Shown in pieces: positions 51,964-61,160 of a stretch of DNA of 64,000 nt. The stretch lies in assembly GCF_013260645.1 (NCBI RefSeq), contig NZ_CP053921.1, positions 1,495,763 through 1,559,762 on the forward strand, given 5' to 3'. This DNA comes from Erythrobacter mangrovi. GTDB taxonomy: Bacteria; Pseudomonadota; Alphaproteobacteria; Sphingomonadales; Sphingomonadaceae. The notes below the pieces were generated by a model. The model was not told the origin of the DNA. It saw nothing but the letters and a program-made list of their open reading frames with translations, and did not search any database. The position numbers and the translations under genes were made by a program. Every line of letters starts with the position of its first letter. Position 1 is the first letter of the stretch.

Positions 51964-54294
51964 ATGAGCACGGACGCAAGCTTGCTCGAAGGCACCGCCA
52001 TCGATCCCGTCTGCGGCATGAGCGTAGCGATCGACGGAGCAGAGCATATCGCGAAGCATGCGGGGGCCGAGCACTATTTTTGTTCGCCGCGATGTCACGA
52101 CAAGTTCGTCACCGATCCCGAGCTCTATCTCTCGGGCGCGCATCTCGACGCGGTCGAGGATGTGCCCGAAGGCACGATCTACACCTGCCCGATGCACCCT
52201 GAAATCCGCCAGCCCGGGCCGGGTTCATGCCCGATTTGCGGCATGGCGCTCGAACCGGAAACGGTTTCGCTAGACGATGGCCCCGATCCCGAACTGGTCG
52301 ACATGCGGCGTAGGTTCGGGTGGAGCGCGCTGCTCACGCTGCCTTTGTTCGTCTACGCGATGAGCGACATGGCACCGGGGCTCAGTTTCGACCGGCTGAT
52401 CGAACCTGCCTGGGCGCAATGGGCGCAGTTTGCCCTTGCCACACCGGTTGTTCTTTGGGGAGCCTGGCCGTTCTTCGTTCGGGCCGTCCAGTCGCTCAAG
52501 ACGCGCAATCTCAACATGTTCACGCTGATCGGGTTTGGCGTTGCCATCGCCTATCTGTTCAGCGTGGTGGCGACGGTCGCGCCCGATCTGTTCCCTGCGG
52601 CGTTCCGCGACCATTCGGGACGGGTCGGGATCTATTTCGAGGCGGCAGCGGTCATAACCACACTCGTTTTGCTCGGACAGGTCCTCGAGCTCAAGGCAAG
52701 AGGCTCGACCTCGAGCGCTTTGCGCGCATTGCTCGAATTGGCGCCGCCCAGCGCGGTCAAGATCTTCGGCTCCGGCGATGAGCGCGAGGTGCCGCTCGAC
52801 CAGCTGGCCACAGGCGATCGTCTGCGCGTTCGACCGGGCGATAAGGTTCCGGTCGATGGCGAGATCGAAGAGGGATCGAGCGCCATCGACGAATCCATGA
52901 TCAGCGGCGAACCGCTGCCGGTCGCCAAACAGGCTGGCGACACAGTCATTGGCGGCACGGTCAACCAGACTGGCGGGTTCGTCATGCGCGCGACCGGTGT
53001 GGGCAAAGACACGATGCTGTCCAAGATCGTCCAGATGGTGGCCGAGGCGCAGCGCAGCCGCGCACCGATCCAGCGACTGGCAGATCAGGTGGCGGGCTGG
53101 TTCGTGCCTGCGGTGGTGGTGATAGCCATCGCCACCTTCGTGGTATGGGGAATCTGGGGGCCCGCACCAGCGCTTGCCTATGCGCTGGTCAATGCCATTG
53201 CAGTCCTGATCATCGCCTGTCCCTGTGCGCTCGGTCTCGCTACGCCGATGTCGATCATGACGGGCACAGGCAAGGGTGCCCAGCACGGGATTCTGATCCG
53301 CAATGCCGAGGCGCTGGAGACACTCGAGAAAATCGATACGCTGGTGGTCGACAAGACCGGCACGCTGACGATGGGCAAACCCGATTTGGTGGCGGTGACG
53401 CCGGCAGATGACATCAAGGAAAGCGATTTCCTGGCTGCGGTGGCAGGTGTCGAAATGGGGAGCGAACATCCGCTGGCCTATGCCATTGTCGAGGGCGCGC
53501 GGACGCGCGGCGTTTCTCCTGCCAATGCCACGGATCTCGCTTCGACGACTGGGGAAGGCGTTGAAGCCAACGTCCAGGACCGCCGTGTTGCGATCGGAAA
53601 TGAGAAGATGATGCGGCGCGTCGGGATCAATGACGAGGCCTGGCTGGGCTCGGCCGAAAATGGTCGCAAGCAGGGTCAGACGGTGATGTTCGTTGCGTTC
53701 GATGGCCGGCCGGCAGGCCTTATCGCGGTGGCCGATCCGATCAAGCCTACCAGCGCAGCGGCTATTGCGGCGCTGCACAAGCGCGACATCCGGGTCGTTA
53801 TGCTGACGGGCGACAGCCGCAGCACTGCCGAAGCGGTCGCGCGCGAAATGAAAATCGATGAAGTGCATGCGAATGTCTCGCCCGAAGACAAGCACCGCAA
53901 GATCGAAGAGCTGAAAGCGCAAGGTCGCCGCGTCGGCATGGCAGGGGACGGGATCAACGATGCGCCTGCACTGGCCGCCGCCGATGTCGGCATTGCCATG
54001 GGCACCGGCACCGATGTCGCAATCGAAAGCGCCGGCGTGACGCTGGTTCGCGGCGACCTGACAGGAGTGGTGCAGGCCATCGTGCTGTCGCGTGGGACGA
54101 TGCGCAACATCCGGCAGAACCTGTTTTTCGCCTTCGCTTACAACACACTCGGCATCCCGGTCGCGGCAGGCGTGCTGTATCCCTTCTTCGGAGTGCTGCT
54201 CAGCCCGATGATTGCGGCCGCAGCCATGAGCCTCTCTTCCGTATCGGTGATAGGCAATGCGCTGCGGCTGCGGGGTCTGCGCCTCGAAGTCTGA
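51964..54294 (+). CDS. copA: Copper-translocating P1B-1-type ATPase (CopA) with YHS domain
   Basis: Cu(I)-exporting ATPase, 776 residues. The N-terminus is not a CxxC HMA domain but a YHS domain (DPVCGMSV, C17, with C40 and C44) followed by a heavy-metal-binding segment YTCPMHPE...CPICGM (C75, C89, C92). The membrane site CPC is at 419-421 and the phosphorylated Asp at D463 (DKTGT). Late helices have the copper-type [18 protein letters not shown] and [15 protein letters not shown], including the MSxSS motif. It follows the cus genes after 139 bp and has an AAGGAAGAG ribosome site. Confidence 0.95.
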   Translation: MSTDASLLEGTAIDPVCGMSVAIDGAEHIAKHAGAEHYFCSPRCHDKFVTDPELYLSGAHLDAVEDVPEGTIYTCPMHPEIRQPGPGSCPICGMALEPETVSLDDGPDPELVDMRRRFGWSALLTLPLFVYAMSDMAPGLSFDRLIEPAWAQWAQFALATPVVLWGAWPFFVRAVQSLKTRNLNMFTLIGFGVAIAYLFSVVATVAPDLFPAAFRDHSGRVGIYFEAAAVITTLVLLGQVLELKARGSTSSALRALLELAPPSAVKIFGSGDEREVPLDQLATGDRLRVRPGDKVPVDGEIEEGSSAIDESMISGEPLPVAKQAGDTVIGGTVNQTGGFVMRATGVGKDTMLSKIVQMVAEAQRSRAPIQRLADQVAGWFVPAVVVIAIATFVVWGIWGPAPALAYALVNAIAVLIIACPCALGLATPMSIMTGTGKGAQHGILIRNAEALETLEKIDTLVVDKTGTLTMGKPDLVAVTPADDIKESDFLAAVAGVEMGSEHPLAYAIVEGARTRGVSPANATDLASTTGEGVEANVQDRRVAIGNEKMMRRVGINDEAWLGSAENGRKQGQTVMFVAFDGRPAGLIAVADPIKPTSAAAIAALHKRDIRVVMLTGDSRSTAEAVAREMKIDEVHANVSPEDKHRKIEELKAQGRRVGMAGDGINDAPALAAADVGIAMGTGTDVAIESAGVTLVRGDLTGVVQAIVLSRGTMRNIRQNLFFAFAYNTLGIPVAAGVLYPFFGVLLSPMIAAAAMSLSSVSVIGNALRLRGLRLEV

Positions 54295-54309
54295 GAGGCC
54301 AAACTTCAG

Positions 54310-55659
54310 CTATACGCGTTTTTTCCAAGCGCCCATGGAGCCGAGATAGATGTCGAGGCGCTTGAAGCCCTGGCTTGCCAGCCAGCCCGCAGCAACGCTC
54401 GCCCGCATACCGCTCGCGCACATCAGCGTGTAATGGCGGTCGCGGTCGAGATCTTCCCACCGCGTGTTGAGCTCACCGACATAGATATGTGCTGACCCGT
54501 CGATCCTTGCTACTTGCCGTTCGTCCGCGTCGCGCACGTCGAGCAAGGTCCACTCGCCGCTGTCTTGATCGAGCCTGCGCGCGATTTCTTTTGTGCCGAT
54601 CATGGGAATGCTGCGCATCGCTTTGCCCTGTGCGGCAGCTGGAACCACGCCGACATAGCCGCCGACAACATTATCGAGACCGATACGCACCAGATGGGCC
54701 ATGGCCTGGGCTAGCTGGTCTTCCTCGGAAGCGATGAGGGCGATCCTGTCGCCTTCACTGAGAAACCATCCGGCAAAGGCCGGTATCATTCCCACCGGAA
54801 GGCACATGGCACCCGGCAGATGGCCGGCAGCGTAGGCGAGCGGCTCGCGCACATCGACCAAGTGATCGGCTTCGATCTCGTCAAGCTCTCCCAGCCCTAA
54901 GCGCCTTGGTCGTATGACCCGCGGCGCGGCATCGGCCCCTTCGAGGTTAAGCCGTTCCATCAGCCGGAAATAGGGAGGTTGGTGGTGGTGTTCTGCCACC
55001 TTCGCCTTGATGAACTCGTCGCGGTCGGAGATGCGCAGGCGAGGGTTGTTGCGTCGCTCGTGGCCGATTGTCGAGAATTCCCGATCCGCCATTCCCGACC
55101 CGCAGACCGAGCCCGCACCATGCGCCGGGTAGATAATCGCCTGATCGCCGAGGCCGCAAAGTTTCTGCAGTGAGTCGAACAGAAGGCCTGCGACCTCTTC
55201 CTTGCGCTCGGGATAGAAATCGGTGCGCCCGACATCGCCGACAAACAGGGCATCGCCGGTAAAGACGCCGACCGGTCCCTCGGAATATTCGCCGTCATGG
55301 ATGATGAAAGCGAGATGATCGTCGGTGTGTCCAGGTGTTTCCAGCACCTCGATCCGCAATTGACCCAGCTCGAAACAATCGCCCTCGCGTGCGGTATTGG
55401 CAAAAACGATCTCGCCTGCCGCGTTGGGCCCGTGATAGACCTTGGCTCCTGTCAAATCGGCCAAGATCGGCGAGCCGCTGATCAGATCCTCATTGCGATG
55501 GGTTTCGAAGATGTGCGTTATCTCCAGTCCTTCGGCCCGCGCCTTTTCGACATAGATCTCGCAGTCCCGGCGCGGATCGATGACCGCTGCCTGTCCGCCC
55601 GAGCCGATGATATAGGAAAGGTGCGAGAGGCCAGGGGTTTTGATTTTCTCCAGAAACAT
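54310..55659 (-). CDS. MBL-fold hydrolase fused to two rhodanese domains
   Basis: A 449-residue protein. The N-terminal metallo-beta-lactamase domain resembles persulfide dioxygenases, but the metal motif is THRNEDL (53-59) where THxHxDH is usual, so two histidines are replaced; HTDDHLAF, FTGDALFVGDVGRTD and YPAHGAGS remain. The first rhodanese (LVDVREPLAYAAGHLPG) lacks a catalytic Cys (ALIASEEDQ), the second has one (LMCASGMRAS). Likely handles sulfur/persulfide in the metal response, but the altered site leaves activity open. On the minus strand a TATAAT -10 lies at plus 55719-55724. It converges with copA. Confidence 0.88.
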   Translation of the reverse strand: MFLEKIKTPGLSHLSYIIGSGGQAAVIDPRRDCEIYVEKARAEGLEITHIFETHRNEDLISGSPILADLTGAKVYHGPNAAGEIVFANTAREGDCFELGQLRIEVLETPGHTDDHLAFIIHDGEYSEGPVGVFTGDALFVGDVGRTDFYPERKEEVAGLLFDSLQKLCGLGDQAIIYPAHGAGSVCGSGMADREFSTIGHERRNNPRLRISDRDEFIKAKVAEHHHQPPYFRLMERLNLEGADAAPRVIRPRRLGLGELDEIEADHLVDVREPLAYAAGHLPGAMCLPVGMIPAFAGWFLSEGDRIALIASEEDQLAQAMAHLVRIGLDNVVGGYVGVVPAAAQGKAMRSIPMIGTKEIARRLDQDSGEWTLLDVRDADERQVARIDGSAHIYVGELNTRWEDLDRDRHYTLMCASGMRASVAAGWLASQGFKRLDIYLGSMGAWKKRV

Positions 55660-55730
55660 ACGATTTCCTTGTCTGTTGCTCACAACTTGCAACGTGCGGG
55701 CCTGTCACAAATCGCAAAATTATACGGCGC

Positions 55731-56435
55731 TCAATCGATCCCGAGTTCGGCCTTGATGGCGGCGGGACTTTCGAAATGTTCGGCTTCGGGCCTGCCGATG
55801 GCAGGCTTTGCGTTGATCCAGGTATCTTCGCACACGAAATCGAGCAGGCTCGCCGCGAGATCAGCATGACGGCAGCGGAAACAGCCTTCTGCCAAGCGTT
55901 CGTCCGTAATGACGGCATCGCCGGTGTAAGGCTCATCCAGCAGCCAGCCCGGTCGTGCGGCCGTCCATTTGATGCCTTGGGCGTCGCTGAGCATCGCTTC
56001 CATGGCGCGCATCTGCTCGAGTATATTGAACAATGCAGGCTTGGCGGTGAGTTCAAACCACGCCGGGACGCTCGACTGATGTTCGACGAAGGCAGCGGAG
56101 ATCACGGCAATGCGGTCGATCTTCGTCTGTGCCATCGCCTCGAGCAGGTTGCGCGTGCCATCGGTATAGAGCGGCGGTGGATCCATCGCATTGCCCGGAC
56201 CGAAAGCGACACCGAGCGTCGAGATAACCGCGCGGCAGCCATCGAGATCGCCCGCGAAATCGTCCGACAGCACATCGCATTCGATATATTCGAAGTCGCC
56301 CACCCGCTCGTCTGATCCAGGCACTGTGTGTTCGAAGGCGCGGATCGGTATGTCCGAGGCAAGGGCACGCCTCAATAGCTCGGTGCCGGTCTTCCCGCCC
56401 GCCCCGAAGACAGCGATGGGCCTCGTATCAGTCAT
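55731..56435 (-). CDS. NAD(P)H-binding protein, atypical SDR/NmrA-like
   Basis: A 234-residue Rossmann-fold protein. GAGGKTGTEL is the GxxGxTG dinucleotide motif; later VISTLGVAFGP and a WTAARPGWLLDEP segment are typical of atypical SDRs of the NAD(P)H-binding (BVR-B/NmrA) group. There is no clear YxxxK. It could be a reductase or a redox sensor. It stands alone between the MBL-rhodanese gene and a GC-rich hairpin region. Confidence 0.8.
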   Translation of the reverse strand: MTDTRPIAVFGAGGKTGTELLRRALASDIPIRAFEHTVPGSDERVGDFEYIECDVLSDDFAGDLDGCRAVISTLGVAFGPGNAMDPPPLYTDGTRNLLEAMAQTKIDRIAVISAAFVEHQSSVPAWFELTAKPALFNILEQMRAMEAMLSDAQGIKWTAARPGWLLDEPYTGDAVITDERLAEGCFRCRHADLAASLLDFVCEDTWINAKPAIGRPEAEHFESPAAIKAELGID

Positions 56436-56451
56436 CTGCTTGTTCCTGTTA

Positions 56452-56529
56452 AAACTGGCGGGGGCGACGAACGGAGGAGGCGCGGGCGCATGGGGTAGCC
56501 GGTGGCCCGCCCGTGCGCCCTGCCAGTTT
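56452..56529 (-). terminator. Nested inverted repeats downstream of the lipoprotein gene
   Basis: Outer arms AAACTGGC (56452-56459) and GCCAGTTT (56522-56529) and inner arms GGGCGCA (56484-56490) and TGCGCCC (56514-56520). On the minus strand the structure starts at the stop of the lipoprotein gene and is followed by TTTTAAC, so it may end that operon. A 24-base bulge on one side weakens it. Confidence 0.35.
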
Positions 56530-57017
56530 CAGGCTCCTTCAGCCGGACAGGTGGTATAGCCCCAAAAGCCGAATTCATCCTTGGCTCTTGGCGCTGCGAC
56601 GATCATCTCCTGCATTTGCAAGCCCGCATCGCCTTCACCATCCAACATACGGGTTTTGATCCGAAGCTCGCCATTCGAATAGCTACCGGGACCATCAGAA
56701 GCGACGGGGATCAATTTGCCATTGATCTTGATCGCTCCGCTCCCGTCACCGTCATAGACAAATGAGGGAAAGGCCACTTCGGTCAGGCGGAACTGGCAGG
56801 CCTGTCCTGCGCCCAGAGCAGCAAGGTCCGCGTCATTCATGGTCCCGGGAAGCATGAGGCCCGGGTCAACATTTGCCAGTGCACTGGCCGCATCCTCGAT
56901 CGGCGCGGCAGTGGCAGGCGGGTCGAGCTGGGCTTCGCGGTCGTTGCCCGGAGCGGTGTTCGAATTGCAGGCGGCAAGCGGTAGCGCGATGAGCGCCGTG
57001 AAAGCTATCTTGTTCAT
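56529..57017 (-). CDS. Unrecognised lipoprotein
   Basis: A 162-residue protein with lipobox LPLAAC (Cys17), an Ala/Pro linker and a compact C-terminal domain (GTMNDADLAALGAGQACQF, then FPSFVYDGDGSGAIKINGKL and a closing GYTTCP), where two cysteines may pair. No family name can be given. It is the last gene of a four-gene overlapping operon (4 bp with the DUF305 gene), so it probably works with the membrane proteins encoded there. The longer open frame upstream runs through the DUF305 gene out of frame. Confidence 0.72.
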   Translation of the reverse strand: MNKIAFTALIALPLAACNSNTAPGNDREAQLDPPATAAPIEDAASALANVDPGLMLPGTMNDADLAALGAGQACQFRLTEVAFPSFVYDGDGSGAIKINGKLIPVASDGPGSYSNGELRIKTRMLDGEGDAGLQMQEMIVAAPRAKDEFGFWGYTTCPAEGA

Positions 57018-57541
57018 GGCTGCATCTCCTCGGGCAGGCGTTCTTCGGTCCGAGGACCGTTCTGTTCGATATCGTCGATGAGATATTTCATCTCGGCGAT
57101 TTCGCGGCGCTGGGCGACGATGATGGCCTGAGCGAGTTCGCGCACGCGAGGATCCTTCAGGCTCGCGCGTTCGCTGGTCATGATCGCGATCGAGTGGTGC
57201 GGGATCATCGCTGCCATATATTCGGTATCGTCGACGGTGGTCTGGCTGCGCACCAGCCACAGCGCGAGGGCGAACACGAAGGCGCCGACGCCCAGAATAA
57301 TGAAGTTCTTGGTCCGGTCCTTGTACATGCCCCACATGAAGAGCAGCATGACAACCATCATCATCGCGCCCATGACAAACATCATCCAGAAGCGCGTTTC
57401 GCTCCAGAAAAGATCATCGACGGTAAAGGTGTTGGCATACATCAGGAAGAACATGATCACGGTCGAGGTCGACACCATGGCCATGAATCGCCAGTAGCTG
57501 CCGCCCCCTCCCTTGTCCGAGTGGGTCGTCTTTTCAGTCAT
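57014..57541 (-). CDS. DUF305 family membrane protein
   Basis: A 175-residue protein with three membrane helices (FMAMVSTSTVIMFFLMYAN, WMMFVMGAMMMVVMLLFMWGMY and IILGVGAFVFALALWLV), all strikingly Met-rich, followed by a DUF305 ferritin-like domain with MIPHHSIAIM (H115-H116). DUF305 proteins are frequent in copper and other metal clusters and their His/Met residues suggest metal binding. The start at 57541 has GGAG upstream and overlaps the ion-channel gene by 4 bp. Confidence 0.85.
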   Translation of the reverse strand: MTEKTTHSDKGGGGSYWRFMAMVSTSTVIMFFLMYANTFTVDDLFWSETRFWMMFVMGAMMMVVMLLFMWGMYKDRTKNFIILGVGAFVFALALWLVRSQTTVDDTEYMAAMIPHHSIAIMTSERASLKDPRVRELAQAIIVAQRREIAEMKYLIDDIEQNGPRTEERLPEEMQP

Positions 57542-57951
57542 GCTTTTTCTCCTTTTTGCATCATGGTCCAGAATAGCTGCGCCGAGCAGCTGATGAGAGC
57601 GAAGCCGGTGAGGGCCTCGACGCCGGCCAGAACTCTCAGGTGCTCGGTCGGATAAATGTCGCCCAGGCCCAGTGTGGTCACGTTGATGAGCGAGAAATAG
57701 AAGTAGTCCATCCAGTCCATGGAAGGCGCCTTGTCGAAACCTCCCAGGCCCCATTGCGCGCCCAGCCAGAAACCTGCTGCAAAAAGGATCGCGACCAGAA
57801 AATGCGACGCGAGCACGAGCAGCGAAACGGCAAGCTTTGCCAGCGTATCGCGGCGCCGGTCGAGAAGCCGGTGACCGACACCCAGAATGGCAAGGTGCGA
57901 AGCGACAGCCGAGAGGAACAGAAGGACGGCGAGAAGGAGCGCGGTGATCAT
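57538..57951 (-). CDS. Two-helix ion-channel family protein
   Basis: A 137-residue membrane protein. After two N-terminal helices comes a pore-loop region MDYFYFSLINVTTLGLGDIYP with the selectivity filter TLGLGD (93-98) in place of the potassium filter TVGYGD, then a final helix. This is the Ion_trans_2 layout without a cytoplasmic gating domain. It may conduct potassium or another cation. Overlaps of 4 bp with both neighbours place it firmly in the operon. Confidence 0.8.
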   Translation of the reverse strand: MITALLLAVLLFLSAVASHLAILGVGHRLLDRRRDTLAKLAVSLLVLASHFLVAILFAAGFWLGAQWGLGGFDKAPSMDWMDYFYFSLINVTTLGLGDIYPTEHLRVLAGVEALTGFALISCSAQLFWTMMQKGEKA

Positions 57952-58697
57952 GCGAGAAGCTTCGCGCCCATCCACAGACCCATTCCGATCATGAACAGAT
58001 TTTCGGTCAGCGAGACGAAGCCGAGCGGCACATTGCTGCTGCCGCCCACGCAGGCGCATTTGAGCTCACGCTTGTCGATGTAGACAGCTTTGAAGACGCT
58101 GACAGCGCCGACGGTGCCGATGAACAATGCCAACGGAGCAGAAAGCCAAGTCAGCGCGCCCGCGGTCATGAGAATGCCGGCAGCGGCTTCGCCGAACGGG
58201 TAGACGAAGCCATAGGGCACCCAGCGCCGTGCGAGTAGGTCGTAGTTGAGGAACATCGTCGAGAAACTGCGCACGTCCTGAAGCTTCTGAACGGCGAGCA
58301 GGGTCATCGATAGGCTCACGAACCATTCGGCGGCCCGGACAGTGAAGAGGTTATCAAAAAAAGCCCAGCTCAGTCCGAGCGCGAGCAGAAGCGCGACCGC
58401 GAAAATCGCAATGACCGGCTGATAGCTGGTCTCGCCTTCCTCTGGCTGCGAACGGCTCTTGCCGAAGAACTCGCGGACATCGTCATAGCCGCCAATGCGC
58501 TTGTCTTCGATAAAGGTCTGCGGGGTGGTCTCGACGTTGTGCTTGTCCTTGAATGCGTCGGTTTCCTCCCTGCTGGTCAGGTGATGATCGTCGACCTCGA
58601 AACCTTGCCGCTTGAGAAGATCGACCGTCTTGATGCCATAGGGACAGACATGGTCCTCCATTACCATGCGGTAGACCGCCGCTGTTCGGGTCGTCAT
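57948..58697 (-). CDS. Glutaredoxin-MauE/DoxX fusion membrane protein
   Basis: A 249-residue protein. Residues 1-80 are glutaredoxin-like with VCPYG (single Cys18) and the TTPQTFIEDKRIGGYDDV glutathione-binding segment. A linker leads to a four-helix MauE-type membrane domain (about 95-249) with CAC near KRELKCACVGGSSNVPLGF, where MauE proteins carry their redox cysteines. It could pass electrons across the membrane to periplasmic thiols. ATG at 58697 with GGAG upstream is preferred to the ATG at 58709. First gene of the four-gene operon. Confidence 0.85.
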   Translation of the reverse strand: MTTRTAAVYRMVMEDHVCPYGIKTVDLLKRQGFEVDDHHLTSREETDAFKDKHNVETTPQTFIEDKRIGGYDDVREFFGKSRSQPEEGETSYQPVIAIFAVALLLALGLSWAFFDNLFTVRAAEWFVSLSMTLLAVQKLQDVRSFSTMFLNYDLLARRWVPYGFVYPFGEAAAGILMTAGALTWLSAPLALFIGTVGAVSVFKAVYIDKRELKCACVGGSSNVPLGFVSLTENLFMIGMGLWMGAKLLA

Positions 58698-58808
58698 GAA
58701 TCGCTCCATCTGTTTTGCCTGACGTGTCTCGTGCTCAACGCCGGTTTTCGGTGAACGGTTTCGAAAAACCCCGCTGCAAGAGCCTCAAGGCCCAGCGAAA
58801 AGTTGCCA

Positions 58809-60161
58809 TCAACTCTTCTCTTCTGACCGATCATCTTTGTGAGAAGCGGGCGCTTCGGAATTGTCCGAAAGGTAAATCCATTCTCCCATGAAGACTGCGA
58901 CGATGCCGATCGCCGCATAGGCGACAACGGCAGGATCGCTGCGCAATTTGGCCGCGGTAAAAGCTGCAAGGACCACGCCATCTGCCGCGAGTGCTGTAAG
59001 AAGTATTGTTGCGCGCGCGCCGACTTCCTTGCGCAGGTGACGCAGGACGCCCCAATGCACCAGCATATCCATGACGAGGTAGAAGAAGGCGCCCAGCGAG
59101 GCGATCCGCGACAGATCGAACAGGACGGCAAGCGTCCCGGCAATGACCACCGTATAGACCAGCATGTGGCTGCGAATTCCGCCGCTCATGCCGAAATGGC
59201 TGTGCGGGATCATCTTCATGTCGGTCAGCATCGCAAGCATGCGCGACACAGCAAATACGCTCGCGATCACGCCCGAAGTCGTGGCGGCGATCGCGATCGC
59301 GACGGTGAAATAGAAGCCCAGCTCACCCAGCGCCGGACGCGCCGCTGCCGCGAGCGAATAATCGCGCGCCTCGACGATCTCGGATATGCTCAGGCTCGAA
59401 CCCACCGCCAATGCGACGAGCAGATAGATCACGATGCAGACCGCGATCGAGATCATGATGGTCCGACCGACATTCTTGTGCGGGTCGATGATTTCGCCGC
59501 CGCTATTGGTAATCGTGGTGAAGCCCTTGAAGGCGAGGATCGAGAAAGCAACAGAGGCGAGCATGGCTTCTGCATTCGTCAGCGAAACGGGCTGCGAAAA
59601 CGCGCCTGATGAAAAACCGCTGGCCCAGATCGCCGCGACTGCGAACAGCGCGATGCCGCCGATCTTGATGGCGGACATGATGAGCGAGAAGCCGCTTACC
59701 GACTTGTTGCCCGCTGCATTGACGAGATAGGCGAAGATGATGAGGGCAAGCGCTGCGAGAGAAACGAGCCACCCGCTGCTTTCGAGGCCGAACGGGCGCA
59801 GCGCATAAGTCGCGAAGGTGCGGGCCACGAGGCTTTCATTGATGACCATCGAGAGCGCCATCAGGAGCGAGGCAGAGGCGGCGATCACGCCGGGTCCGTA
59901 TGCTTTTTGCAAGATCATCGCGATGCCGCCCGAAGACGGCCATTTGTTCGACATCTTGATATAGCTGTAGGCCGCCAGCGAGGTTACCAGCGCGCCAGCG
60001 ATGAAGGATAAGGGGAAGAGCGGACCGGCAAGCTCGGCGATCTGCCCGGTCAGCGCGAATATGCCGGCACCGATCATGACGCCGGTTCCCATCGCCACGC
60101 CGCCCAGCAGGGTTATCGAGCCAGCTGTCTCGCTTTGATTCTCGTGCTCATGGTCTTGCAA
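58809..60161 (-). CDS. APC-superfamily amino acid permease
   Basis: A 450-residue transporter with about 12 membrane helices. The N-terminal helix 1 GVAMGTGVMIGAGIFALTGQI carries the unwound Gly-rich substrate segment of APC proteins, and helix 6 has FSILAFKGFTTITNSGGEI. The N-terminus (QDHEHENQSET) and C-terminus are charged. TTG start with AGGGGAAAG just upstream. A TTGAGGG-N14-AACGTA promoter lies 51 bp before it, so it is predicted to belong to the CnrH-like sigma regulon. Substrate unknown; cysteine, glutathione precursors or polyamines would be plausible for a metal response. Confidence 0.85.
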   Translation of the reverse strand: MQDHEHENQSETAGSITLLGGVAMGTGVMIGAGIFALTGQIAELAGPLFPLSFIAGALVTSLAAYSYIKMSNKWPSSGGIAMILQKAYGPGVIAASASLLMALSMVINESLVARTFATYALRPFGLESSGWLVSLAALALIIFAYLVNAAGNKSVSGFSLIMSAIKIGGIALFAVAAIWASGFSSGAFSQPVSLTNAEAMLASVAFSILAFKGFTTITNSGGEIIDPHKNVGRTIMISIAVCIVIYLLVALAVGSSLSISEIVEARDYSLAAAARPALGELGFYFTVAIAIAATTSGVIASVFAVSRMLAMLTDMKMIPHSHFGMSGGIRSHMLVYTVVIAGTLAVLFDLSRIASLGAFFYLVMDMLVHWGVLRHLRKEVGARATILLTALAADGVVLAAFTAAKLRSDPAVVAYAAIGIVAVFMGEWIYLSDNSEAPASHKDDRSEEKS

Positions 60162-60372
60162 GACTTTCCCCTGTCGATGGTCTCCCGTTCAAGAAAGATC
60201 ATGCCGGACAGTACGTTCAGCCGGGGCTCATCCCTCAAAAATATTTCAGGACAAATCCGGAGGGTTGCGTTTTGCTCGGGGCGCTCGAGCAAATTGCGGC
60301 CCAAAGCGGACTGCTTGCGCAGCTGAAAATGCTCGGCGAGTATCAAGGCACGCGTCCATCGCCGCCGATTTA
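60162..60372. other. Intergenic region with ECF-type promoter
   Basis: No gene seen in these 211 bases between the permease start and the DUF5676 stop. Besides the predicted ECF promoter at 60212-60238 it holds AT-rich sequence near 60236-60250 and nothing else recognised. Confidence 0.5.
60212..60238 (-). promoter_or_regulatory. Predicted ECF promoter P3 (APC permease)
   Basis: Minus strand: -35 TTGAGGG (plus 60232-60238), 14 bp, -10 AACGTA (plus 60212-60217). It matches the -35 and spacing of the promoters at 61900, 61936 and 63290; the -10 keeps CGTA. Confidence 0.55.
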
Positions 60373-60648
60373 CTACGTCCTGAACCGGTTACGGAAAAAT
60401 CGCAGCAGTGGCACCCCAATGACCGCGATGTACCAACCGTACAGAAAGCTGCCGAGAGCGCCTGCCAAAAAGCCCGAGAGGGTTAGCCATTCGAAACCGG
60501 GAAGCAGCGGCGCCCACGCTTCGTGCATGTGCACCTGTTCGGGCGCGAGCAGGCCGAAACCGATGCAGATCAGGTAGCTGAAAAGCAGGAAGAGGCTGAG
60601 TGTCCAGCCCCATATGAGAATTGAGGTTTTGACCGAATAGTCCGACAT
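60373..60648 (-). CDS. DUF5676 family membrane protein
   Basis: A 91-residue protein with two membrane helices (IWGWTLSLFLLFSYLICIGFG and a C-terminal FLAGALGSFLYGWYIAVIGV) and the typical PEQVHMHEAWAPLLPGF loop with His and Met. DUF5676 proteins occur in metal-resistance islands with no known function. GGAGG lies 5 bp before the start. It follows the DUF411 gene by 44 bp on the same strand. Confidence 0.83.
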   Translation of the reverse strand: MSDYSVKTSILIWGWTLSLFLLFSYLICIGFGLLAPEQVHMHEAWAPLLPGFEWLTLSGFLAGALGSFLYGWYIAVIGVPLLRFFRNRFRT

Positions 60649-60692
60649 GATGGTCCTCCGTTAGAGTTGGCGCGAAAATGGCTTGTCCATAG

Positions 60693-61160
60693 TCACGGGT
60701 AGGATGCGAACACGCTCCGCCCGCCTGGGCCGAAGGCGATGACATCATAGGGCTGCACCTGCTCTCCGACTTCCATTCCGGGCGAGCCAAGCGGCATTCC
60801 GGGCACAGCCAGGCCAGCAACGCCTTCGGGGCGTTCGCGCAATAGCTTCGCGACGGCATCGGCCGGCACGTGGCCTTCGATGATATAGCCATCGACTTCC
60901 ATCGTGTGACACGACCACAGATCCTGTGGCACACCCTTGGCTGTCTTGAGCGCAGCCATGTCGTCGGTGTCGACCGAGGCGACCTCTGCTTCGAGCCCAT
61001 GTTCGACGTGACCGGCCCAGCTGAGACAGCAGCCGCATCCTGCGTCGCGGAACATCGTGTAGGTCGCGGCCTGCGCTGCATTCGAGCAGGCTGCAAGGGC
61101 GAGGAGGAGCGAGGCCGCCAGCGAACGGCGTAGCGGTCTCGAATCTTTCGTGAGGTTCAT
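60693..61160 (-). CDS. DUF411 metal-binding lipoprotein
   Basis: Periplasmic protein of 155 residues with a lipobox ALAAC (Cys25). The DUF411 core has DAGCGCCLSWAGHVE (C42, C44, C45, H51), a thioredoxin-like fold, and LWSCHTMEVDGYIIEGHVP (C84, H85, H97). DUF411 proteins bind copper or other soft metals and are common near cop genes. It overlaps the methyltransferase gene by 4 bp. Confidence 0.9.
   Translation of the reverse strand: MNLTKDSRPLRRSLAASLLLALAACSNAAQAATYTMFRDAGCGCCLSWAGHVEHGLEAEVASVDTDDMAALKTAKGVPQDLWSCHTMEVDGYIIEGHVPADAVAKLLRERPEGVAGLAVPGMPLGSPGMEVGEQVQPYDVIAFGPGGRSVFASYP

Noticed and set aside
52270..53922. 550-codon frame antisense to the CopA ATPase
   Set aside because: His/Arg/Asp-rich low-quality translation without motifs, opposite a clear P-type ATPase.
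55675..55693. GTTGC-N9-GCAAC inverted repeat upstream of the MBL-rhodanese gene
   Set aside because: Short 5-bp arms, no adjacent regulator gene and no match to a known operator; could be chance.
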